NCBI GenBank assembly: GCA_002432795.1
Contig: DJGU01000075.1
Span: 28,918-39,754, forward strand
Direction of reading: 5' to 3'
DNA: 10,837 bases
DNA from: Anaerolineaceae bacterium UBA5838
Lineage (GTDB): Bacteria; Chloroflexota; Anaerolineae; Anaerolineales; Anaerolineaceae
In this document: in pieces, positions 1 to 4,697 of the stretch
Layout: every line of letters begins with the position of its first letter
Numbering within the stretch: position 1 is the stretch's first letter
Made by a program: the position numbers and the translations under genes
The notes under the pieces: generated by a model
What the model saw: the letters and a program-made list of their open reading frames with translations, nothing else
Databases searched by the model: none
Told to the model about the DNA's origin: nothing

Positions 1-249
1 ACTTACTCTGAAACGCGCGGAGGAATGCTACGCCAGAGTCAATTGACGCTGTATATTGCAGTTCGCAGCAGCGAAGTACAGACAGCTCTAAATCTCATCA
101 CAGACTCATGCAGCGAGATTGATTCCATTCACCATGGATATGGATTGCATGTTGATTATGAACCGCACATGGAAAATGAGGGGGCGCCGCTTGGTAAAAG
201 CTCTGCGGTGGTCTTTATCTGGACGCTTGACAAATTCCAGGTAGGTTAA
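1..249 (+). CDS. Unrecognised short protein, probably cut by the left window edge
   Basis: I do not recognise this gene. The frame is open from the first base of the window to a TAA at 247-249. An ATG at 25 would give 74 residues, but a GGAGG ends only one base before it, too close to act as its ribosome binding site, so the protein more likely starts left of the window. The visible part has a short hydrophobic strand (LTLYIAV), a probable helix, an acidic middle (DYEPHMENEG) and a second hydrophobic strand near the end (SAVVFIWTL). This looks like a small alpha/beta domain. No signal peptide or membrane helix is visible. It lies 7 bp before the F1 gamma-like gene on the same strand, so the two are probably co-transcribed. 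It resembles no standard ATP synthase subunit that I can recall. Confidence 0.5.
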   Translation, partial: TYSETRGGMLRQSQLTLYIAVRSSEVQTALNLITDSCSEIDSIHHGYGLHVDYEPHMENEGAPLGKSSAVVFIWTLDKFQVG

Positions 250-256
250 AGCACAA

Positions 257-1159
257 ATGTCTGAAGGCAAGGAACGCGCAGAAGCCAGGCTCTCGAACCT
301 GGAAGCTATTGAGCCGCTTTTAGGCTCATTACGCGTGCTTTCGCTGAGCAACATGCAAATGGCGCTCAACCGACAGGCTTCTCTTAGGGCATATGCCGAG
401 CGCTTCTCCCTGGTGGCTGCGCAGGTGAGGTCCATGGTGGGGGATAGACTGGTCAGTCAGGAACCGGAAGTGCGTTTTGATTACCGACCAGTGGAACAAT
501 CGCAGGTTTTGGCAGTTATAGGCAGTTCGCGAGGGATTTGCGGTCAGTACAACAAACTCTTAGCCAGGTTGGCAGCTGCGCGCCTGAAAAAGAAAAATGG
601 TAATCCGACGAAGGTGCTGGCGTTTGGAGTCAGAGTCCAGCGCGCTTTGATCCAGGAAGGTATTCGTTTTGAGGGGCAGGAGACTTTGGGGCAGGGCTCC
701 AAACCGGCTTATGACCTGGCTGGCCAGTTCTTGCGGGGCTGGACGGCAGCTTTCCAGGCTGGTACGTTTGCGAAGGTGGAGATCCTTTCTTTCCGTAAAC
801 GCAGTGTTGGAACTAATTACAGCCCTGTTTTTACCACACTTCTGCCGGCCAGTGCCCAGCAAAGACATGAAGACGGGCAAGATCAACTACCATGGCCTCC
901 GCCAATCATTGAGGGCGATCCGGAAGTGATGCTGGAGCAAATCGACAGCCATCTGCTGGCAATTCACTTCTATCAGTTGATCCTGGATGCGATTGCGGCT
1001 GAAAATCTTTATCGCTACCGCCTGCTTGAGGAAGCAAAAGAAAACACCTCCGATTTACTTGAAGAACTTCAGTTAGCCATCCAATCTGAGCGGCGCAAGG
1101 AAATCACCCAGCAGCTCCAGGAGCTACTGGTTGGCTCGGGTATGTTGGCGCAAAGATAA
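257..1159 (+). CDS. F1 ATP synthase gamma subunit-like protein, alternate (N-ATPase-like) type
   Basis: This 300-residue protein looks like the gamma subunit, the rotor shaft of the F1 catalytic head that links ATP turnover to ion movement through the membrane sector. Residues 10-60 and 250-300 form the long N- and C-terminal helices expected of the family. The loop motif GSSRGICGQYN at 89-99 matches the canonical SDRGLCGGFN region, and its GQ(Y/F)N ending resembles the alternate F1F0 class. The C-terminal segment RRKEITQQLQELLVGSGML corresponds to the conserved RQxxIT-E-GG end. The canonical N-terminal MKMVAAAKL is replaced by a diverged LRVLSLSNM. Length is normal. A short unknown ORF precedes it and a promoter-bearing gap follows, so it ends its operon; in N-ATPase operons gamma is also last. 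The ribosome site is weak (AGG, 11 bp before ATG). Alpha and beta subunits are not visible, so the full complex is inferred. Confidence 0.8.
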   Translation: MSEGKERAEARLSNLEAIEPLLGSLRVLSLSNMQMALNRQASLRAYAERFSLVAAQVRSMVGDRLVSQEPEVRFDYRPVEQSQVLAVIGSSRGICGQYNKLLARLAAARLKKKNGNPTKVLAFGVRVQRALIQEGIRFEGQETLGQGSKPAYDLAGQFLRGWTAAFQAGTFAKVEILSFRKRSVGTNYSPVFTTLLPASAQQRHEDGQDQLPWPPPIIEGDPEVMLEQIDSHLLAIHFYQLILDAIAAENLYRYRLLEEAKENTSDLLEELQLAIQSERRKEITQQLQELLVGSGMLAQR

Positions 1160-1348
1160 TCGATTCGTGATACCAGTCATCGCACCTGCCAGGCTTTTTG
1201 CGCATCTGGTCGTAGAGGCGAAGTTTCTTTGATTAGCGATTTTGGTGTTGCATCGCAAATATGCTTGCTTGCTTCTCTTCAACGACTAATGTTCCTGACG
1301 CTTGACAAAAACGCTTGACAAAAATTTTGTAATTCTCGTAATTTCGTG
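1160..1348. other. Intergenic region between the gamma-like gene and the rpsU promoter
   Basis: No convincing gene or RNA gene is visible on either strand. I see no clear rho-independent terminator for the gamma-like gene: CCTGCCAGG followed by five T at 1190-1203 folds into too short a stem. A GCGAT/ATCGC pair (1236-1240 and 1252-1256) is weak. The right end holds the tandem repeat at 1298-1323 and the -35 region of the rpsU promoter. Confidence 0.6.
1298..1323 (+). repeat. Perfect 13-bp tandem repeat containing two TTGACA boxes
   Basis: The unit ACGCTTGACAAAA occurs at 1298-1310 and again at 1311-1323 with no mismatch and no gap. Each copy holds a consensus -35 hexamer TTGACA, at 1302-1307 and 1315-1320. 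The second copy is 28 bp from the strong TATAAT at 1349, too far for one normal promoter. The copies may therefore serve weaker upstream starts, act as a regulator site, or be a recent slippage duplication. Confidence 0.85.
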
Positions 1349-1354
1349 TATAAT
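1327..1354 (+). promoter_or_regulatory. Sigma-70-type promoter of rpsU-infA
   Basis: A perfect -10 TATAAT lies at 1349-1354. The best matching -35 is TTGTAA at 1327-1332 (4 of 6), with a 16-bp spacer. The flanking sequence is AT-rich. Transcription would begin near 1361, about 55 bp before the rpsU ATG. The two TTGACA boxes just upstream are outside normal spacing for this -10. Confidence 0.7.
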
Positions 1355-1366
1355 ACCTGTTTGCGC

Positions 1367-1380
1367 GCGTCTGTAGACGC
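1367..1380 (+). promoter_or_regulatory. Perfect inverted repeat at the 5' end of the rpsU-infA transcript
   Basis: GCGTC (1367-1371) and GACGC (1376-1380) form a 5-bp GC-rich stem around a TGTA loop; the whole 14 bases are palindromic. It begins only about 6 bases after the predicted start site. It could stabilise the 5' end of the mRNA, bind a regulator as RNA, or be a DNA operator. There is no T run after it, so it is not a terminator. Confidence 0.55.
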
Positions 1381-1400
1381 TAAGCATATTTTAAGCCCGG

Positions 1401-1410
1401 AAGGAGGTGA
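1401..1410 (+). promoter_or_regulatory. Full-length Shine-Dalgarno of rpsU
   Basis: AAGGAGGTGA is a ten-base match to the 16S rRNA 3' end, 6 bases before the ATG at 1417. It is far stronger than the other ribosome sites in the window and fixes the rpsU start. It suggests high expression. Confidence 0.85.
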
Positions 1411-1416
1411 ATAGCA

Positions 1417-1605
1417 ATGGCAAGTGTAACTTTGAGACCTAATGAATCGCAGGATTCTTTACTCAAGCGCTTTCGCAAGAAGGTAGTGAAGAGTGGTGTG
1501 CTCAGTACTGTGCGCCGCAAACGATGGTTTGTTTCCAAAAGCGAGCAGCGCAGAATGGACAAGAAAAAGGCTGTTCGTCGTTCCTACCGGAAGTCGTACG
1601 ATTGA
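1417..1605 (+). CDS. rpsU: 30S ribosomal protein bS21
   Basis: This is the 62-residue small-subunit protein bS21, which sits near the 3' end of 16S rRNA at the mRNA exit side and takes part in initiation. It opens with the family pattern MASVTLRPNESQDSLLKRFRKKV, in which a beta strand precedes the basic helix. The motif KSGVLSTVRRKRWF follows at about residues 25-38, then a Lys/Arg-rich C-terminal tail. Length is normal for non-enteric bS21 proteins. It has its own promoter and a full-strength Shine-Dalgarno, and is followed after 23 bp by infA. In enterobacteria rpsU lies with dnaG and rpoD, so this pairing is different. Family assignment is firm. Confidence 0.95.
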   Translation: MASVTLRPNESQDSLLKRFRKKVVKSGVLSTVRRKRWFVSKSEQRRMDKKKAVRRSYRKSYD

Positions 1606-1628
1606 TAAAAGCCAGGAAGTGAGGTTTT

Positions 1629-1880
1629 ATGGCTAAAGAAGATGAGAAGATTACCGTAGATGGCACAATTATTGAGGCTCTCCCTGGAACGCAATTTCGG
1701 GTGAGACTTGATAACGGTCATGAAGTGTTGGCATATCTCTCCGGTCGTATGCGTCGTTATTACATCCGCATTCTCTTAGGAGACTTAGTGCGGGTGGAAA
1801 TGTCGCCTTATGATTTGGATCGCGGTCGCATTGTCTACCGGCAGCGCCGCCCAAATTCATCCACTTCACAGGAATCATAG
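1629..1880 (+). CDS. infA: Translation initiation factor IF-1
   Basis: IF-1 binds the ribosomal A site during initiation and helps IF-2 and IF-3 select the initiator tRNA and start codon. The 83 residues form one S1-like OB fold, with the signatures GTIIEALPGTQFRV (12-25), LDNGHEVLAYLSGRMR (27-42), YIRILLGD (45-52) and SPYDLDRGRIVYR (59-71). A polar tail of about 12 residues extends beyond the usual 70-72. Two positions differ from the common bacterial form: the His of AHISG is Tyr36, and the residue before YIRI is Tyr44 instead of Asn or His. As I recall, plastid IF-1 also has GYVSG and RR at these places. It lies outside an S10/spc-type ribosomal cluster, so it may be a second, divergent copy. 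GAGG sits 4 bp before the ATG, with AGGA further upstream. A strong terminator follows. Confidence 0.95.
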   Translation: MAKEDEKITVDGTIIEALPGTQFRVRLDNGHEVLAYLSGRMRRYYIRILLGDLVRVEMSPYDLDRGRIVYRQRRPNSSTSQES

Positions 1881-1895
1881 CTCTTGTCTCATAAT

Positions 1896-1922
1896 AGCCC
1901 TCCTTGCGAGGGCTGTTTTTTT
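1896..1922 (+). terminator. Rho-independent terminator of rpsU-infA
   Basis: AGCCCTC (1896-1902) pairs with GAGGGCT (1908-1914) around a 5-base loop, followed by G and seven T. It lies 16 bp after the infA stop and closes the operon. Its T run runs almost directly into the promoter-like element of the next gene. Confidence 0.92.
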
Positions 1923-1935
1923 AACCCAATTTGGA

Positions 1936-1941
1936 TACAAT
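1936..1941 (+). promoter_or_regulatory. -10-like hexamer for a predicted leaderless GNAT mRNA
   Basis: TACAAT (5 of 6 to TATAAT) ends 7 bases before the ATG at 1949, so transcription would begin at or next to the start codon. No Shine-Dalgarno precedes the ATG. No good -35 is present; the 17-bp position falls in the terminator T run. Confidence 0.5.
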
Positions 1942-1948
1942 CCTGTCT

Positions 1949-2911
1949 ATGCTTACACAACAAAGCCCTCAAGGGAAAGTTCGCAGATTTGATTTGGCAC
2001 GCGACGGTGAGGTTGTAGCCAACCTGATCGAGGATGCGTTTGGTCTGAAAAACGATCCAGACGGGCAAAGTGTGCTGATTCAGATGCGCGAAAACGCCCG
2101 CAGGCTAAAACATGCCAGCTGGATACCTTTGAGTGGGTCAGCATTGGGTTTTGTCTGGGAGGTTGACGGTCGGCTGGTGGGAAACATATCGCTTTTGCCC
2201 TTCACTCACCACACTCGCCGGCTGCATTTGCTTGCTAATGTGGCAGTAGCTCCTGCCTTTCGGGGTCAAGGGATCGGTAAGACGCTGACTTCACACGCCC
2301 TGCAATTCAGTCGCCAGGTTGGCGTGCGCGAGGTCTGGCTCCAGGTCAGGCGCGATAACGACGCTGCGATTGGAATGTATCAGCAGCTTGGTTTCAGCCC
2401 GGAGCACTGCCTGGACGTCTGGAAGATGAACGCGTCACAAAACACGATCCGAAGACAACACTATCGTTATCCAAGCTTGTATGAACTGCGCAGCAGGGAG
2501 TTTGGTGATTGGCAAAGTCAAAATGAATGGCTCAGGCGCAATTATCCACCAGCCACGCGTTGGTACTCTGCTTTGGATTTTGGAAATCTCTCGCCCTGGG
2601 CTTGGCTAAACCCATTGAAATGGGGAAAATTGATTGAGCTTCGCCAGTATAGTTTAATCGCCGGACAGAAATTGGCGGCTGTGTTGAGCCTGCAGCGGAC
2701 ATCCTTAAGATCCGACAATCTCTACGTTGCGGCTCCGCAGACATCTGATGAAGGCGAGAATGTGGGGGTTTTGCTGACTCGATTCCTGCAGGAGAATTGG
2801 ACGGGCAAGCCGCTCACGCTGGAATATCCAGCAGGCAGGGCTGCCACCGGCTTTGAGAGCGCTGGTTTCGCACTGGCGCGTACATTACTCTGGATGCATA
2901 CCAACATATAA
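1949..2911 (+). CDS. GNAT family N-acetyltransferase with an extra C-terminal domain
   Basis: A 320-residue cytosolic protein. The N-terminal 165 residues are a GNAT acyltransferase domain, which moves an acetyl group from acetyl-CoA to an amine. Motif A is clear: LLANVAVAPAFRGQGIGKTL, with the Arg/Gln-x-x-Gly-x-Gly pyrophosphate loop at FRGQGIG. The pattern RRDNDAAIGMYQQLGF is the usual motif B end. The C-terminal half (about 165-320) resembles a second, degenerate acyltransferase-like half (EYPAGRAATGFESAGFALARTLLWM near the end), but it lacks a second glycine loop. The substrate cannot be predicted. I chose ATG 1949 over an in-frame TTG at 1931, because TTG lies upstream of the -10-like TACAAT and has no ribosome site. 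The gene is alone between the infA terminator and a bidirectional terminator. Confidence 0.85.
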   Translation: MLTQQSPQGKVRRFDLARDGEVVANLIEDAFGLKNDPDGQSVLIQMRENARRLKHASWIPLSGSALGFVWEVDGRLVGNISLLPFTHHTRRLHLLANVAVAPAFRGQGIGKTLTSHALQFSRQVGVREVWLQVRRDNDAAIGMYQQLGFSPEHCLDVWKMNASQNTIRRQHYRYPSLYELRSREFGDWQSQNEWLRRNYPPATRWYSALDFGNLSPWAWLNPLKWGKLIELRQYSLIAGQKLAAVLSLQRTSLRSDNLYVAAPQTSDEGENVGVLLTRFLQENWTGKPLTLEYPAGRAATGFESAGFALARTLLWMHTNI

Positions 2912-2941
2912 AAAAGCCTGCAAAGAAATTTGCAGGCTTTT
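2912..2941. terminator. Bidirectional rho-independent terminator
   Basis: A perfect 13-bp stem, 2912-2924 against 2929-2941, closes on a GAAA tetraloop at 2925-2928. The stem core is GCCTGC/GCAGGC; its outer ends are an A run on the left and a T run on the right, so it can stop transcription from both sides. It begins at the GNAT stop codon and lies 15 bp from the end of the small acidic gene. Confidence 0.93.
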
Positions 2942-2956
2942 GGTCCATTCCGAATC

Positions 2957-3145
2957 TTAGAGTTCTTCGTCGACGACGATTTCCACTAATTTCAGGAATT
3001 CCTGCCACTCTTCTTTGAAGAAATGCAGGGTTACATTGTTGAGTTCCAAATGATAAGTTGATTCTCCATCTGGTTCGTCAGCTCGCCAGGCAAGATAATT
3101 CTCGGTCTCGGCAATGGTTGTGGTTACAGGTTCTTCGTGTTCCAT
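2957..3145 (-). CDS. Small acidic protein of unknown function
   Basis: I do not recognise this 62-residue protein. It is strongly acidic with no membrane segment or signal peptide, so it is likely cytosolic. The middle (ESTYHLELNNVTLHFFKEEW) looks like a beta hairpin, and the end (WQEFLKLVEIVVDEEL) looks like an amphipathic acidic helix. The start is well supported: AAGGAG (plus-strand 3151-3156) is 5 bp before the ATG. It follows the AI-2E gene on the same strand after 54 bp and ends at a strong terminator, which together with the ribosome site makes it a real gene. It may be the second gene of that operon or have its own promoter. An acidic partner for the very basic AI-2E tail is possible but speculative. 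Confidence 0.75.
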   Translation of the reverse strand: MEHEEPVTTTIAETENYLAWRADEPDGESTYHLELNNVTLHFFKEEWQEFLKLVEIVVDEEL

Positions 3146-3169
3146 AGTATCTCCTTGGTTTATTAGTCA

Positions 3170-3175
3170 ATTATC
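3170..3175 (-). promoter_or_regulatory. Possible -10 box for the small acidic gene
   Basis: On the minus strand this reads GATAAT, 5 of 6 to the consensus, about 25 bp before the ATG. The -35 at 17-bp spacing (TAGCAA) matches only 3 of 6. The gene could equally be read through from the AI-2E gene. Confidence 0.3.
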
Positions 3176-3199
3176 TCATATATCAAATCGGTTTGCTAC

Positions 3200-4579
3200 T
3201 TAATCATTTGATTTTTTTAATTTTGGTTTTTGCTTTGTCCGTTTATCTGCCTGCTCTCTAACCTTCGCAGCCATTTGCTTTATTCGAGTGTTCAGTGGAG
3301 CGGTGGTCTTCTTGAGCCAGCCGGAGAACTTGCCGAGGGGTTGTTTAAGCCAGGCTCGGATGCGCTTGCCCAATTTGCGCAAGGCAACCAGCAGCGCCGG
3401 TTCCTTGGGCTTGCGATAGTACGCCATACCTTCCCAGGGATCTTGATCGAATAGCTTCTTCGTGGCGTAGCCCATGAGCAACTTCAGTGTCGCAAATGTA
3501 GGAGCAGCAAGGATGATGCCCAACAGCCCGAAGATCTGACCGCCAATCAGCGCGGAGATCATGATTGCAGCGGGATGTACTTCCAGCGTATCACCCATTA
3601 ATTTTGGAGTGAGCACATGGTCGAGTACCATGTCAATCACCATCGCAATGGATACGACCAGGACTACGTACATCAGCTTAGTAAGACCGTAAGGAGTTGG
3701 GTCCTGTAAAAGGGCGCCAATGATGAAACCGATCCAGCCGATCCAGGCGCCGATGTACGGTATGAAACGACCCAAGCCAGCGATGATTGCCAGAACGAGG
3801 AAGTAAGGCAAACCGAGGACACCGAGGAATATAACGTAGACGATAATCGCTATTGCCACCACTGTGAACTCGCCGCGAATAAAGGCATTGAAAATCTTGG
3901 AAATTTCCATTCCAAGACGGCGGAAATCTTTTTCATAGCCTTTGATATTGATGTTAAATAATCTCTTTTGGCTGCCATTGGTTTCGGAGGTAATAAAGAA
4001 CGAAACCATGTAGGTGATGATGAGGTTAAACAGGAAGCCTCCCACAAGACCCACCAACTTCCCCGCCTGCGTGGCAGCAGGCTGCAGGTAATCAGTGATT
4101 GTTTGGGAAATGACGTCTGTGTCAAGGTAAGGTAAAGTGAAATTAAAGGGTCCAATGGCGATAATTCGGTTAGACCAGGACTCGAGGAAATTGGTCAACC
4201 CATCCACGTTTTGCGTCAGGCTTTTGAACAGGTTTTGGGCTTGTGTGATGATGGTGCTGCCAGCACTGGTAATCAGCCAGATTGTCAGCCCGGCAATCAG
4301 GAAGTAAACAATGGCACTCGCTACCCGCCAGGAGATCTTCAAGCGTTTGTTAAGCAGTCTGCAGAGTGGGTGAAGCAAAAAAGAAATGATAAAGGCAGTG
4401 ATCACCAACTTAAAGTATTCATCAAAGCGGATAATCAACGCGAGCAGCCCGGCGATTAACAGAAGCCCGACAACCAACTTGGTCGCCCATCCCCAGCGAG
4501 GTGAATCCGGCGGACCTTTCTTGATGGGTTCGGGTTCGATTGGGGCAGGTGAGTGGATTTGATTGGTGTTTTCTGTCAT
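3200..4579 (-). CDS. AI-2E family (UPF0118) transporter/permease
   Basis: This 459-residue polytopic membrane protein belongs to the AI-2E transporter family, whose members export or exchange varied small solutes; few act on autoinducer-2. After a proline-rich cytosolic start (1-30) come about eight hydrophobic segments. The first three lie at roughly 32-105, followed by a long extramembrane stretch with amphipathic helices (about 106-170). Family signatures in the second half are GRFIPYIGAWIG, the segment DHVLTPKLMGDTLEVHP, and ALIGGQIFGLLGIILAAP. About 85 residues beyond the usual end form a Lys/Arg-rich tail that is probably cytosolic. The ATG at 4579 has no Shine-Dalgarno, but a -10-like TAAAAT ends 6 bases before it. 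It is divergent from the aldo/keto reductase gene and upstream of the small acidic gene. The substrate is unknown. Confidence 0.92.
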   Translation of the reverse strand: MTENTNQIHSPAPIEPEPIKKGPPDSPRWGWATKLVVGLLLIAGLLALIIRFDEYFKLVITAFIISFLLHPLCRLLNKRLKISWRVASAIVYFLIAGLTIWLITSAGSTIITQAQNLFKSLTQNVDGLTNFLESWSNRIIAIGPFNFTLPYLDTDVISQTITDYLQPAATQAGKLVGLVGGFLFNLIITYMVSFFITSETNGSQKRLFNINIKGYEKDFRRLGMEISKIFNAFIRGEFTVVAIAIIVYVIFLGVLGLPYFLVLAIIAGLGRFIPYIGAWIGWIGFIIGALLQDPTPYGLTKLMYVVLVVSIAMVIDMVLDHVLTPKLMGDTLEVHPAAIMISALIGGQIFGLLGIILAAPTFATLKLLMGYATKKLFDQDPWEGMAYYRKPKEPALLVALRKLGKRIRAWLKQPLGKFSGWLKKTTAPLNTRIKQMAAKVREQADKRTKQKPKLKKSND

Positions 4580-4585
4580 ATTTAG

Positions 4586-4591
4586 ATTTTA
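4586..4591 (-). promoter_or_regulatory. -10-like hexamer for a predicted leaderless AI-2E family mRNA
   Basis: On the minus strand TAAAAT (5 of 6 to TATAAT) ends 6 bases before the ATG at 4579. Transcription would therefore begin at the start codon or one or two bases from it. No Shine-Dalgarno is present. Upstream, a run of eight T lies in the spacer. TTGCAC at 16-bp spacing is a poor -35, and TTGATA is 22 bp away. Confidence 0.5.
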
Positions 4592-4665
4592 CGCTAAAAA
4601 AAACAAAGTGCAATATCAAACTTTGATAAATCACTTCATAACACTACCTGGATGAAATTAGCGGG

Positions 4666-4671
4666 TAGAAT
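4666..4671 (+). promoter_or_regulatory. -10 box of the aldo/keto reductase operon
   Basis: TAGAAT (5 of 6) lies 26 bp before the ATG at 4698. No good -35 is visible at 16-18 bp. Unlike the divergent promoter, it leaves a leader of about 20 bases that contains a Shine-Dalgarno (AGGAG, 4688-4692). Confidence 0.45.
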
Positions 4672-4697
4672 AAATCTGAAATTGAACAGGAGTGCTT

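Noticed and set aside
25..249. ATG at 25 as the true start of the first ORF
   Set aside because: GGAGG ends one base before the ATG, too close to work as its ribosome site, and the frame is open to the window edge.
1190..1203. Terminator after the gamma-like gene
   Set aside because: CCTGCCAGG plus T run has a stem of only 3-4 bp with almost no loop.
1302..1354. TTGACA at 1315 plus TATAAT at 1349 as a normal promoter pair
   Set aside because: The spacer is 28 bp; sigma-70 promoters need about 16-18.
1931..1948. TTG at 1931 as the start of the GNAT gene
   Set aside because: It lies upstream of the -10-like TACAAT, has no ribosome site and adds only six residues before ATG 1949.
3615..3633. 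7-bp inverted repeat ACATGGT/ACCATGT
   Set aside because: It lies in the middle of the AI-2E coding region and follows from its codons (MVLDHV); no T run and no neighbouring signal.
4692..4697. GTG at 4692 as the start of the aldo/keto reductase
   Set aside because: It overlaps the AGGAG that is correctly spaced for the ATG at 4698, and MKYRNFGNTGLKVS is the family's usual beginning.
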